A stretch of 64,000 nucleotides of DNA from Mycolicibacterium madagascariense (GCF_010729665.1 NZ_AP022610.1:1488001-1552000), one strand, 5' to 3'. Positions 49,173-57,967 are shown, numbered from the stretch's first letter. Numbers and translations are program-made. Notes: a model not told the origin generated them from the letters alone.

Positions 49173-50621
49173 CTAGCCGCGCTGCGCGGCGGCGTGTACC
49201 GAGAACAGGGTGGGCGAGCCCTGCATCTGCGGACCCGACTCCACGCCGAGGACGTTCACCAGCAGTGAGGGAGCGACGTCGAGCACGTCGACCTCGCGGC
49301 GCGAGGCGTCGGGCGGCAGGCCGCCACCCACGGCGACCAGGATGCCCTCGGGCACGTGGTAGCCGGTGTTGTCGCCGCCGACGCGCGGACGGAAGCTCAG
49401 CCCCACCTCACCGGGCGTGCCGGTGACCGGAGCCGTCGCGCCGATGGGGGTGAACTCGAGCCGGGTCGACATGTCGCACGCCTCGTCCGCGAGCGGAATT
49501 CCGAACGTCACCGTCTTGCCCTCGACCCTGAAGCGACTGAAGATCGGGCTGCCGCCCTCCGCCGTGACCGACTCCAGCGGCGCGAGCGCCTCCTGGGCGG
49601 CCGCCTCGTCGTCGAAGACGAGCGCGACGTGCGGGTACATCGTGCGGCCCAGTTCGGCGGGCTTGAGGCCCAGCCGCGACACCAGGCGTTCGTGGTCGTC
49701 GAGGATGAACAGGCCACGGTCGGTGAAGTTGCTCTCGACCGGGCCCTGTCCCATGCTGGCGGCGATGACGAGCACCGTCTCCGGATGCTTCTTGAGCCAC
49801 CGGCGGATGCGTCCGAGCTGGTCGTCGGCGAAGTCCATCGCCTTGATGATGAAGCTGCCGAACACGTCGTCGGCGACGTAGTCGTTGGCGTCGGTGTAGC
49901 CGGGCATCGTGTCACCCCAGAAGCGGTGCATCATGCTCGCGACGTGGTTGGTGAAGAACACGCTCAACCGTGGCTGGTTCTTCTTGTAGAGCCGCCAGAA
50001 CAGGTCGAAGCTCGGCAGCACCTGCATCGACGGGCGCAGTGACTTGTACCGCGCATCCTTCTGCTCGCTCACCAGGTGGCTGGCCAGCGTGACGGCCGAC
50101 TTGGGCGTTAGGCCGAGCTTGACCAGGTCGACACCCGTGCCGAGGAGCGTCTTGACGTTCAGCGGCGCGTCGGAGGTGAAGTTGTTGTCGCTCGTCATGG
50201 AGAGGTTGAACTCTTGGAACCGCTGCAGCGAGCTCGGGTAGGTCTTGCCGTCCTTGGCGAACGTGTCGGGGACGAAGAAACCGCCGCTCTTGAACGGGCG
50301 CGGCGGCCAGCTCTGCAGCGGGCCGAACAGTCCGACGCTCAGCCCGGCACGCTCGGCCACGTCCCACAGCGGCTCGCCGCGGAAGGACGCGGGGTCCTGG
50401 CCGAGGTCGTAGGAGTTGTGGTCGTACATCGAGGTGTGGAACGTGGGCCACGTCCGCCACGGCTGCAGATCGTCGGATTCGATGACGGTCGTGAGGGATT
50501 GGCCCTCCGCGACGAGCGCGGCCAGGTGTGACTCCGGGCGTCGAGAGACGTAGAAGTCGACGACGCTCCACGGCACCTCGTTGAGCTCGTAGAGGATTAC
50601 GTTTCGCGTCTGGCTACCCAT
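49173..50621 (-). CDS. Alkaline-phosphatase-superfamily-like protein lacking metal motif
   Basis: 482 residues, apparently cytosolic. The overall layout resembles type I phosphodiesterase/nucleotide pyrophosphatases: N-terminal VILYELNEVPWSVVDFY, TWPTFHTSMYDH, FFTNHVASMMHRFWGD, then late AGGL-type repeats. The metal-binding GxDG reads ELNE and the SDHG box reads ASMGQGP, so the usual two-metal site seems absent. Similar proteins occur in polysaccharide clusters; I do not assign an activity. ATG 50621 is chosen because AGAGGAAA precedes it by about 5 nt, whereas ATG 50639 abuts its site. Likely cotranscribed with the hexapeptide acyltransferase 181 nt upstream. Confidence 0.65.
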   Translation of the reverse strand: MGSQTRNVILYELNEVPWSVVDFYVSRRPESHLAALVAEGQSLTTVIESDDLQPWRTWPTFHTSMYDHNSYDLGQDPASFRGEPLWDVAERAGLSVGLFGPLQSWPPRPFKSGGFFVPDTFAKDGKTYPSSLQRFQEFNLSMTSDNNFTSDAPLNVKTLLGTGVDLVKLGLTPKSAVTLASHLVSEQKDARYKSLRPSMQVLPSFDLFWRLYKKNQPRLSVFFTNHVASMMHRFWGDTMPGYTDANDYVADDVFGSFIIKAMDFADDQLGRIRRWLKKHPETVLVIAASMGQGPVESNFTDRGLFILDDHERLVSRLGLKPAELGRTMYPHVALVFDDEAAAQEALAPLESVTAEGGSPIFSRFRVEGKTVTFGIPLADEACDMSTRLEFTPIGATAPVTGTPGEVGLSFRPRVGGDNTGYHVPEGILVAVGGGLPPDASRREVDVLDVAPSLLVNVLGVESGPQMQGSPTLFSVHAAAQRG

Positions 50622-50802
50622 CGTGATTTCCTCTTCCATCCCCTGATCGGTCGTGGAATCAGGCTAGCACGCAGCGCAGACGCTTTTCAGGTGAGCGTTT
50701 GACCAGCGCAAGGCGTTGGGGGAGAACGGAAGACGAGACGTGCGTCACGTCCGCGCAGTGCGCCGCAAGACGCAGCGATGGCAAACGAACGGCGCCCGTG
50801 GA

Positions 50803-51258
50803 TCAGCGAACGCCGACCTTGCGGGCCGGGATGCCCGCCCAGATCTCGCCGTCGGGCACCGAGCAGGTGACCACCGAGTTGGCCCCGATGATGGCGCCGC
50901 GCCCGATCCGCACCGGACGCTCGCTGCTGGACAGCACGACGGCGTTCGCGCAGAGCACGGCGTCGTCCTCGATGATCGCGTGGAAGTCCGGCTTCTCGGC
51001 GACCCAGATGTCCGCGCGCCCCACGGTGACGCCCTGGAAGATCGCGACGTTGCGACCGAGGGTGGCCCGCTGGTGCACGACGATGCCGATCCCCCCGTGC
51101 GGCAACAGCAGTCCCGGCGCGGTGAGCACCGAGGCCGGAATGTTGGTTCCGCGGAGCAGCAACAGCAGACGAATGACCTTGCCGAGGACCGGCCAGCGCT
51201 GGGCGTACACCAGACGGCTGATGAACCCCGCGGATGGCGCGTCGGCAGTCTTCCCCAT
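50803..51258 (-). CDS. Serine-acetyltransferase-like hexapeptide acyltransferase
   Basis: 151 residues. Left-handed beta-helix with HGGIGIVVHQRATLGRNVAIFQGVTVG and IGRGAIIGANSVVTCSVPDGEIWAGIPARKVG, as in CysE/colanic-acid-type acetyltransferases. It is much shorter than true CysE because it lacks the N-terminal helical domain, so sugar O-acetylation is more likely than serine acetylation. ATG 51258 (GGGA upstream) is preferred over TTG 51294. It precedes the alkaline-phosphatase-like gene on the minus strand and is divergent from the membrane acyltransferase. Confidence 0.82.
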   Translation of the reverse strand: MGKTADAPSAGFISRLVYAQRWPVLGKVIRLLLLLRGTNIPASVLTAPGLLLPHGGIGIVVHQRATLGRNVAIFQGVTVGRADIWVAEKPDFHAIIEDDAVLCANAVVLSSSERPVRIGRGAIIGANSVVTCSVPDGEIWAGIPARKVGVR

Positions 51259-51630
51259 GACGTCCCACGCTACGGAACCCGCCGACGATCGCAAAATTGT
51301 GAAGGGTTGTTCGCTGCGTCACTCGGCCACGGGAGTCTGCGCTGCGGACGGCGACGTTCGACGGTGCGCGAAAGTGGCTGTTCACCGCTGCGTGGGACCC
51401 GCGGCGGGGTCCGTCGTCGGGCGCCGCGGCTACCGTGACCGGGGCCGAGGACGACCCGCGACGATTTGCCACGGCGGTCCAAAGAGCCGTGGTGCTGTAG
51501 TCTGACCACGTCATGATTCGCTGAATCCGACGGTCCGCCATGCTGATCCGCCGGATCGAACCCAAGGATCCGGTGACGTCATCCAACGACGACAGTGCAG
51601 GCGCCCGGGCGAACGCGTTCGGAGCATTGC
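51259..51630. other. Gap between divergent acyltransferase genes
   Basis: 372 nt with mixed composition, including an AT-richer patch around 51285-51305. No gene, strong hairpin or known operator was seen. Small frames inside it lack ribosome binding sites. It should hold the promoters for both directions. Confidence 0.4.
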
Positions 51631-52902
51631 GTGACCATTCGCTCGCGCCATTCGCGCGTCGCCGGTAAACCCGTCGCCGCACCGCGCACCTTCGGGCGCA
51701 TCATCGGCCTCGACGGCGCCCGCGGCCTGTCGTGCCTGGGCGTCGCGATCGCGCACATTGCTGGCCACTACTCACCGCAGGCGTCGGCCGAGACCAAGAT
51801 CGGGCTCGTCGGCACGACGCTCATCTTCTTCTACGTGCTGAGCGGCTTCCTGCTCTTCCTGCCCTACATCCGCGGGCTCTACGAGGACCGGGACACCGCG
51901 CGGCTGCCGAACACGAAGAACTTCGTCGTGCACCGCATCGCGAGGATCCTGCCCGGCTACCTGGCGATCTTCCTACTGGTCAACTTCGTGTTCCAGGTCT
52001 CCTACGTGCAGAACGCGTCGCTGCAACCGCCGGGCACCGACGCCGGAACCGGGATGATCACCGACCCTTGGCAATTGGCCGCCAACCTGACCCTGACCCA
52101 GTCCTACGTTCCGAAGTTCTTCCAGACGGGCATCAACCCGGCCTGGTCGCTGACGCTGGAGTATGCGTTCTACGCGTCGCTGCCGCTGCTGGGACTGCTG
52201 ATGTACGCCCTGCTGCGGCGTACTCGGCTGTCGCCGACCAGGATCGCGATCATCCCGCCGCTGCTGCTGATCGTCCTCGGGTTCGTGGCCAAGCTGTTCG
52301 TGCCCGCCCTCATCGCGCACTTCGGCATCACCAGCGACGTGCTGCTGAACTGGGGTCCCAACTGGGTGGCGGTCTTCCTGCGCAGCTTCCTGGCCAACGC
52401 CGACAACTTCGCGTTCGGCATGCTGGCCGCCGTCGTCATCGTCCTGATGGAGAAACACCTGCTGCGGGAAGGTCTTTCGCGTCGGGTGCGGCTCTACTCG
52501 ACGATTGCGCTGCTGCCCACCGCGGTCGCCTTCGTCGGGGCGTTCCTGGTGGCGGGCGGCCAGTACCAGACCAGCGCCGTGGCGATCGGTGCGGCGCTGC
52601 TGATCCTCATCATGGTGGCGCCGCTGGCCCGAGGTCAGGACTCGGGCATCGCGCGGGTGCTCGACACCGCGCCCATGCGGTTCGTTGGCAAGGTGTCCCT
52701 GTCGGCGTACCTCTGGCACTTTCCGGTCCTGCTGCTGCTCGGTCGGTGGGGCCTGATGGCGGGGGACACCGTGGGGGGCATGGTCCGCAACCTCGTGGTC
52801 GCCCTCGCCGCGACCATGGCGATCTCGACCGTCACCTATTACCTGGTCGAACGTCCCGCCATCCAGATCACCAGGAAGTACCGCCACCGGTGGGCGTCGT
52901 GA
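51631..52902 (+). CDS. Integral membrane acyltransferase (acyltransferase 3 family)
   Basis: 423 residues with about ten membrane segments. The family signatures are visible: IIGLDGARGLSCLGVAIAHI near the start with its conserved His, FFYVLSGFLLF, HRIARILPGYL, INPAWSLTLEY and the late LSAYLWHFPVLLL. Such enzymes O-acylate sugars during polysaccharide export. GTG 51631 is supported by GGAG 6 nt upstream; GTG 51595 is an alternative. Its stop overlaps the next lipase start (GTGA), coupling an acyl-adding enzyme to a putative acyl-removing or acyl-transferring one. Confidence 0.9.
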   Translation: MTIRSRHSRVAGKPVAAPRTFGRIIGLDGARGLSCLGVAIAHIAGHYSPQASAETKIGLVGTTLIFFYVLSGFLLFLPYIRGLYEDRDTARLPNTKNFVVHRIARILPGYLAIFLLVNFVFQVSYVQNASLQPPGTDAGTGMITDPWQLAANLTLTQSYVPKFFQTGINPAWSLTLEYAFYASLPLLGLLMYALLRRTRLSPTRIAIIPPLLLIVLGFVAKLFVPALIAHFGITSDVLLNWGPNWVAVFLRSFLANADNFAFGMLAAVVIVLMEKHLLREGLSRRVRLYSTIALLPTAVAFVGAFLVAGGQYQTSAVAIGAALLILIMVAPLARGQDSGIARVLDTAPMRFVGKVSLSAYLWHFPVLLLLGRWGLMAGDTVGGMVRNLVVALAATMAISTVTYYLVERPAIQITRKYRHRWAS

Positions 52903-54134
52903 GCCCGAAGCGCCGACGACGGGTCACCGCCTACGTGATCGGTGCGGTCGTCGTCGTCGTGCTCGCCATCGCGATACCGCTGGGGTGGTCGGCCGTCACC
53001 AGCGGCCAGGCCAACGAGGGCGATCAGGCCGCCGCGGCCACGCCCATCGCGTCGGCCACCCTCGGGGGCACCGCCCCCGGATCGCTGATCAGCGCGACGA
53101 CCATGCCGGACTTCGACAAGACCCCGAACGGCAGGCGCCTGCACTCCGCCAGGGTGGTCTACGTGTCGACCGAGGGGGACACCGGCCAGCTCACCAAGGT
53201 GTCCGGCTCGGTCTTCACCCCGCCGGGGCCCGCCCCGGCCGGCGGCTGGCCGGTGGTCGCGCTGGCGCACGGCACCCTTGGCATCGACAACCCTTGCGGC
53301 CCTTCGCTATTCGGCTCGCTGCTGGGAATGGCCGATCAGATCTCCAAGCTGGCCGACCAGGGGTACGCGGTGGCCTTCGCCGACTACCAGGGCCTGGGGT
53401 ACGACGGCGTGCACCCCTACCTGGACGCGCGCACCGCCGGGTTCAACGTCATCGACTCCGTGCGCGCGCTGCGGCACACGTTCGCCGACGTGTCGCCGCG
53501 CTGGGCGGCGTTCGGCGGCTCCCAGGGCGGCGGCGCCTCCTGGGCTGCCGACGAACAGGCCTCGACGTACGCCCCGGACCTCAATCTCGTTGGGGCGGTG
53601 TCGATCTCGCCCGCCGCGGACGTCTCGGGCATCGTCGACAAGGCCCAGGCCGCCACCCTGACCACCGATCAGCGCGCCATCTACGAGATCATCGTGGAAT
53701 CGCTGGCGCGGCTGCATCCCGACGTGAACCGCGACGACTACCGTCGCGGCGACGCGGCCAAGTATTGGGACGTCCTCACCGCGTGCTCGGGCCCCAAGGT
53801 CCACGAACGCTCGATGGTGGCCGGCGACGTCGACCCGCACGACCTGGCGCCCGCGAACGCCGCGGCGGCCGACCGGCTGCGGAACTACCTGGTGAAGTGG
53901 GCGCTGCCGCAGCGCAAGCTGTCCGCGCCGATGGCCGTCGCCTACGGTGGCGCCGATACCTACGTCGACTCGCAGTGGGTGGACAGGGCGATAGCCCGGG
54001 CCTGTCAGCTGGGAGACGTCCTGACGATCACCTTCGAGCCGGGGAAGGGGCACGGCGACGTGGACTTCAACGCCCTGTCGACATGGATGGCGGATCGCTT
54101 CGCGGGAAGGCCGGTGACCAATGACTGTCCCTAG
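52899..54134 (+). CDS. Membrane-anchored secretory-lipase-family hydrolase
   Basis: 411 residues from GTG 52899. Basic start MSPKRRRR then a hydrophobic segment (about 10-33). The triad is S208 in GGSQGG, Asp in AYGGADTYV and His in GKGHGDVD. DYQGLG and the four-cysteine pattern (CGPS, TAC, RAC, NDC) are intact. It overlaps the acyltransferase 3 stop by 4 nt and the SASA esterase start by 14 nt. It is therefore the centre of a four-gene coupled set: acyltransferase, lipase, carbohydrate esterase, DUF218. A role in editing acyl groups on the exported polysaccharide is inferred. Confidence 0.88.
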   Translation: MSPKRRRRVTAYVIGAVVVVVLAIAIPLGWSAVTSGQANEGDQAAAATPIASATLGGTAPGSLISATTMPDFDKTPNGRRLHSARVVYVSTEGDTGQLTKVSGSVFTPPGPAPAGGWPVVALAHGTLGIDNPCGPSLFGSLLGMADQISKLADQGYAVAFADYQGLGYDGVHPYLDARTAGFNVIDSVRALRHTFADVSPRWAAFGGSQGGGASWAADEQASTYAPDLNLVGAVSISPAADVSGIVDKAQAATLTTDQRAIYEIIVESLARLHPDVNRDDYRRGDAAKYWDVLTACSGPKVHERSMVAGDVDPHDLAPANAAAADRLRNYLVKWALPQRKLSAPMAVAYGGADTYVDSQWVDRAIARACQLGDVLTITFEPGKGHGDVDFNALSTWMADRFAGRPVTNDCP

Positions 54135-55005
54135 GAATCCCGACGGCGACGCCGCGCTGTGGAAGATCCTCCTGATGGAGGCCAAGTGTGCGGTCAAGCG
54201 TCGCATCACCCCGGCGGGCCTCCCGGTCGACCCGCCGCCGACGCCGTACCTGATCGTGCCGGTGCTCGGCCAGTCCAACGCGCAGGGCATGGGGGTCGGC
54301 CTCGACCTCGACGGCGAGGACGCCCCGCACCCGCGCGTGCACCAGTGGGCGCGGTCGGGGCCGTCGAAGGGCACGGTGGTGGCCGGTGTCGACCCGCTGT
54401 TCCACGACGTGCGCAGCAAGGGCGTCGGGTTCGGCGTGACGTTCGCCAAGGCGCTCGCCGACGCGACCGGTCGCTGGGTACTGCTGGTCCCGGCGGCGCG
54501 CGGTGACACCGCGTTCACGCCGAAGAACGGCTACACCTGGGATCCGACCGACACCCGTACCAGGGTCAACCTGTACCGCGACGCGGTGGCCTCGATCGAC
54601 GCCGCCCTGGCCAGTCACCCGGGCAGCCAGGTCGCGACCATCCTGTGGCACCAGGGCGAGACCGACGTGCCGCTGATGTCGGCCAGGAACTACCGCGGCC
54701 GTCTCGACTACGTCATCGACGACCTGCGCAAGCGCTACGGCAGCGGCCTGCCCGTCATCGTCGGGGGGATGGTCCCCGAGGAGATGGAACGCGGCCACCG
54801 GCGCTACCCGGTGATCGACGCGGTCCACCGCGACACTCCCAACCGGCGGCCGCGGACGGCGTTCGTGGCGGGCCCCCGCGACGCGATCAACAGCGAGACC
54901 GATCGGCACTACAGCGGGGCCGGGCTCCGCGAGCTCGGACGACGGATGTGGGACGCCTACCGGGGCGTGGCCGCCGACGAGCTGGCGGAGTATGCGACAG
55001 GCTGA
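54121..55005 (+). CDS. SASA-family carbohydrate acetylesterase
   Basis: 294 residues. SGNH-like esterase of the sialate-O-acetylesterase/CE6 type: block I GQSNAQGMG with nucleophile S52, WHQGETD in the middle, and DAINSETDRHYSGAGLRELG near the end, which supplies the Asp and His. It would remove O-acetyl groups from sugars. No clear signal peptide is seen, although an uncleaved hydrophobic start is weakly possible. ATG 54121 overlaps the lipase stop by 14 nt and its own stop overlaps the DUF218 start by 14 nt. That overlap pattern implies strict coexpression. Confidence 0.85.
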   Translation: MTVPRNPDGDAALWKILLMEAKCAVKRRITPAGLPVDPPPTPYLIVPVLGQSNAQGMGVGLDLDGEDAPHPRVHQWARSGPSKGTVVAGVDPLFHDVRSKGVGFGVTFAKALADATGRWVLLVPAARGDTAFTPKNGYTWDPTDTRTRVNLYRDAVASIDAALASHPGSQVATILWHQGETDVPLMSARNYRGRLDYVIDDLRKRYGSGLPVIVGGMVPEEMERGHRRYPVIDAVHRDTPNRRPRTAFVAGPRDAINSETDRHYSGAGLRELGRRMWDAYRGVAADELAEYATG

Positions 55006-55567
55006 CCTCCGCCGCGTCGCCCTCCTCCTAACCACGATGTTGGTGACGGTGCTGGTCGCCAACGGCGTCATCGGCTTCCTGGTGTTCAGCCGGGCGTCCA
55101 GCGACCGCGTCGAACCCGCCGACGCCGTCATCGTGCTCGGCGGGGAGCACGACGGCCGCGAGGCCTACGGGTTCGAGCTGGCGCGCGCCGCGGGGGCGAA
55201 GACCGTGGTGCTGTCGGACCCCTACGGACCGGGTGACCCGGTGATGCGCCAGGAGTGCCGTCCGCGTCCCGACGTCGAGGTGATCTGCCGGGCGCCCGTC
55301 CCGTCCACCACCCGCGGCGAAGCCCACCTCATGCACGTGCTGGCCCAGCAGCGGGGCTGGAAGAAGATCATCGTCACCAGCTGGCGGTACCACCTGCCCA
55401 GGGCCAGGCTGGTCTTCGACCAGTGCTACTCCGACGTCCCCGGCGCGGTGATCGTGCTGGCCGTGCCGCGGTCCTACCACCTGTCGTTCGTGCACTGGGA
55501 GCTCATCTACGCCTACCAGTGGGGTGGGCTGATCAAGGCGCTCTGGCAGGGCGACTGCCCGAGTTAG
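54992..55567 (+). CDS. DUF218 (YdcF/ElyC/SanA-like) membrane protein
   Basis: 191 residues. One membrane segment (about 10-32) is followed by an extracytoplasmic DUF218 domain with ADAVIVLGGEHDGRE, STTRGEAHLM and VTSWRYHLPRARLVF. Family members such as SanA and ElyC affect envelope integrity and polysaccharide or undecaprenyl-phosphate use, but no reaction is established. Coupled to the SASA esterase upstream; the stop overlaps the convergent CrcB-like gene by 4 nt. Confidence 0.82.
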   Translation: MRQADLRRVALLLTTMLVTVLVANGVIGFLVFSRASSDRVEPADAVIVLGGEHDGREAYGFELARAAGAKTVVLSDPYGPGDPVMRQECRPRPDVEVICRAPVPSTTRGEAHLMHVLAQQRGWKKIIVTSWRYHLPRARLVFDQCYSDVPGAVIVLAVPRSYHLSFVHWELIYAYQWGGLIKALWQGDCPS

Positions 55568-55947
55568 GTCAGCTTGACGATCAGGATGTACGCCGCGTCG
55601 GCGATCAGGTATCCCGCCATGGCGAACGCCGTGCACACCACGGCGTGCACGGCGACGAGTCGCAGGACGCGCGACGCCAGCAGGACCGGGGACGACCCGT
55701 CGGGCCGCCACGTCGAACCGTTGCCGGCCAGGAACGCCAGCGACGTCGCCGTGCCGAGGGCGGCATAGCCGAGCGTCGTCTGGGTGGGGGAGAACAGACC
55801 GCCCGCGGCGGCGAAGCCCCCGAGCAGGAACGACGTCACCGCGTTGACCACCAGCGCCGCCCAACGGGTGCGCCAGCGCCGCACGACCAGCGCCGCCACC
55901 AGTGAGCTCACCGCGCCGGACAGGAAGATCAGGCCGTAGTGGATCAT
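55564..55947 (-). CDS. CrcB-like small membrane protein, second of pair
   Basis: 127 residues with four hydrophobic segments. The ALVVNAVTSFLLGGFAAAGG stretch and a GTATSLAFL segment resemble the VN..GsfllG and G..TTFSTF motifs of CrcB/Fluc fluoride channels. The second motif is poor: the conserved Phe box is not intact. It overlaps the other CrcB-like gene (ATGA). Paired short CrcB proteins are known to form heterodimers; a fluoride role here is doubtful and another small-molecule or structural role is possible. Confidence 0.6.
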   Translation of the reverse strand: MIHYGLIFLSGAVSSLVAALVVRRWRTRWAALVVNAVTSFLLGGFAAAGGLFSPTQTTLGYAALGTATSLAFLAGNGSTWRPDGSSPVLLASRVLRLVAVHAVVCTAFAMAGYLIADAAYILIVKLT

Positions 55948-56318
55948 GCGGTCGGGTCGTCCACCCGACGGGCCCGGCTGCCCACCAGCGCCATGCCCGC
56001 GGTCACCGTGAGCGCGGTCAGGAGCGGGACCGCCACCAGGAACGTCGCGCTCGCGACGATCCGGTGCGTCACCCCGAAGAAGGCGTAGAGACTCAGGCTC
56101 GCGGTGCTGGTGCCCGCGCCGAGGGCGAAGGCGGCCAACCGCCCCGTCGGCGCCCCGAGGGCCAGCCCGATCACGAACCCCGCGACCACCGACGCGATGC
56201 CGAACCCGATGAGCGGCTGCACCGGACCCGAGCATTCGTCGAGCACGGCCTGGCGGATGACGGCCCCGACACCGGCGCCGCCCACCACGAACGGCAGTCG
56301 TGGATCGGATCCCGGCAT
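55944..56318 (-). CDS. CrcB-like small membrane protein, first of pair
   Basis: 124 residues, four hydrophobic segments. VVGGAGVGAVIRQAVL near the start matches the CrcB GG..GA..R motif, and ALGAGTSTASLSLYAFFG corresponds in position to the GFlGtlTTFS segment but is diverged. ATG 56318 follows a GGGG. It is the upstream gene of a two-gene leftward unit that overlaps by 4 nt. Both proteins lie wholly inside the polysaccharide island, next to lipase genes. Confidence 0.6.
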   Translation of the reverse strand: MPGSDPRLPFVVGGAGVGAVIRQAVLDECSGPVQPLIGFGIASVVAGFVIGLALGAPTGRLAAFALGAGTSTASLSLYAFFGVTHRIVASATFLVAVPLLTALTVTAGMALVGSRARRVDDPTA

Positions 56319-56370
56319 GGCCCCAACACTAGCGAGGCGCCCGGGAGGCGCCCCGTATGGTGAGCGCCAT

Positions 56371-57633
56371 GTGTCGCGACCTCGTCGGCTGCCCATGACG
56401 CGCAAGATCGGGTTGGTCGCCCTCGTCGTCGCGATCGTGGCCGCCGGGATCGCCGCGGTGGCGTCGGCGTCGCCGCTGCTCCTGACCGTCGGCGCCAAGG
56501 TCTACGACCAGTTCTTTACCGCCATCGACGGGCCCCCGACGCCCATCGGCACGGCCGACACCAGCGGCGCCGGCCCGGGCTCCCTGGTGTCGGCGACGAC
56601 GATGCCCGGCCTGGCCAGCACCATCGAGGCCAGGGGGCTGCGGGCGGCCCGCGTCGTCTACCGCTCCACCTCCGGGGACGACGGAGCGCCGACCGTGGTC
56701 TCGGGTTCGGTGTTCACCCCGCGGGGCAACCCGCCCGCCGCAGGCTGGCCCGTCGTCGCGTTCGGGCACGGCACCGTGGGCATCGAACCGCAGTGCGGGC
56801 CCTCGCTGTCGGACTCGCTGGACGGGCAGATCGCCGTCGTGACGGTGCTGACCAACCTCGGGTACGCCGTCGCGGTACCCGACTACCAGGGCCTCGGCAC
56901 CAAGGGCATCCACCCCTACCTCGACGCGCGCACCGGCGGGCTCAACCTCATCGACGCCGTCCGAGCGCTCAAGCACACGTTCCCGCAGGTCACCAACCGT
57001 TGGGCGGCGTTCGGCGACTCGCAGGGCGGCGCCGTGGCGTGGGCGGCCAACGAGCAGGCCAAGGGTTACGCGCCCGACCTCGACCTCGTCGGCGCGGTCG
57101 CGCTGTCCCCGTCGGCGGACGTGGTGGGGCTGGTGGCGAAGGCCGAGCAGGGCACGCTGACGCCCGATCAACGGCCGGCGATGCAGCTGCTCATCGAGTC
57201 GCTCGCGCGGCTGCACCCCGACATCGACCGCGACGACTACCGCCACGGTGCGGCCCGCCAATACTGGAACGCGCTGTCGGTGTGCGTCGGCGATCCGTCG
57301 CCCGCCCGGGCCGAGGGCGCCAAGAGGCTGCTGGGCACCGACTTCGCGCCCGCCAATCCCGCCGCCGCCGACCGGCTGACCGCCGCGCTGCAGGCCTGGG
57401 CGCTGCCGCACCTGCCGCTGTCCGCGCCGCTGTCGGTGTCCTACGGCGGGCGCGACCCGCTGATCGACGCGCAGTGGACCACCGACGCGATCAAGCGGTC
57501 GTGCGCGCTGGGCGGGCAGATCACGATCGCCTTCGATGCGCAGAAGGGCCACGAGGGCGCCGACATCGCCGGTCAGGTGCAGTGGATGGCCGATCGGTTT
57601 GCAGGCAAACCGGCGCCCAACGACTGCCACTAG
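56371..57633 (+). CDS. Secreted or anchored secretory-lipase-family hydrolase
   Basis: About 420 residues from GTG 56371 (ATG 56395 is the alternative). A hydrophobic signal runs about 12-40. The triad is S217 in GDSQGG, Asp in SYGGRDPLI and His in QKGHEGAD. DYQGLG and CGPS, SVC, RSC, NDC cysteines are conserved. The GTG is favoured because MSRPRRLPMTRK resembles the basic start of the 52899 product and a GGTGAG lies 5-6 nt upstream. It is divergent from the CrcB-like pair and followed by a 334-nt gap before the sugar transferase. Confidence 0.85.
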   Translation: MSRPRRLPMTRKIGLVALVVAIVAAGIAAVASASPLLLTVGAKVYDQFFTAIDGPPTPIGTADTSGAGPGSLVSATTMPGLASTIEARGLRAARVVYRSTSGDDGAPTVVSGSVFTPRGNPPAAGWPVVAFGHGTVGIEPQCGPSLSDSLDGQIAVVTVLTNLGYAVAVPDYQGLGTKGIHPYLDARTGGLNLIDAVRALKHTFPQVTNRWAAFGDSQGGAVAWAANEQAKGYAPDLDLVGAVALSPSADVVGLVAKAEQGTLTPDQRPAMQLLIESLARLHPDIDRDDYRHGAARQYWNALSVCVGDPSPARAEGAKRLLGTDFAPANPAAADRLTAALQAWALPHLPLSAPLSVSYGGRDPLIDAQWTTDAIKRSCALGGQITIAFDAQKGHEGADIAGQVQWMADRFAGKPAPNDCH

Positions 57634-57967
57634 CGGCGTCGCGTCGCGCGTCGGCCCCGGCGCCGTGACGCCCCGAACGTCGCGCGCAGGCGCGGCGCGG
57701 TCGAGAAGCAGACGTCGAACGCAGGAAAACCGACGTTTTCGGGTTTGCTACAACACAAGCGCGCTATCAGGTTTAACGCGTGGAGCGGACGCGCCCCCGC
57801 GGTTCTGGCCGGAACGGTGCGCGAAACGGTTTGCCCCCGGGGAATGTGCGCACGCTGCAGTCTTTCCTGAATTGTGGCAACTTCTGGCAAACAGTGACAT
57901 AGTGTTACGAAGCCCAAGGGCGGGCGTCGGAAAGTAAGCTGCCAGCAAACAGGAGGTGTGGCGACCA
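57634..57967 (+). promoter_or_regulatory. Long leader of the sugar transferase gene with CRP-like half site
   Basis: 334 nt without a gene. A GTGACATAG at 57894-57902 followed by GTTAC matches one half of the CRP/GlxR pattern TGTGA-N6-TCACA. A TGGCAA direct repeat lies just before it (57875-57890). A TAAGCT at 57935-57940 could be the -10, placing the half site near -46. AGGAGG at 57951-57956 serves the GTG at 57968. The AGTGACAT string recurs downstream of the gene at 59485. Confidence 0.4.

Noticed and set aside
51539..51668. Small ORF before the acyltransferase gene
   Set aside because: No ribosome binding site, overlaps the likely acyltransferase start, no recognisable product.
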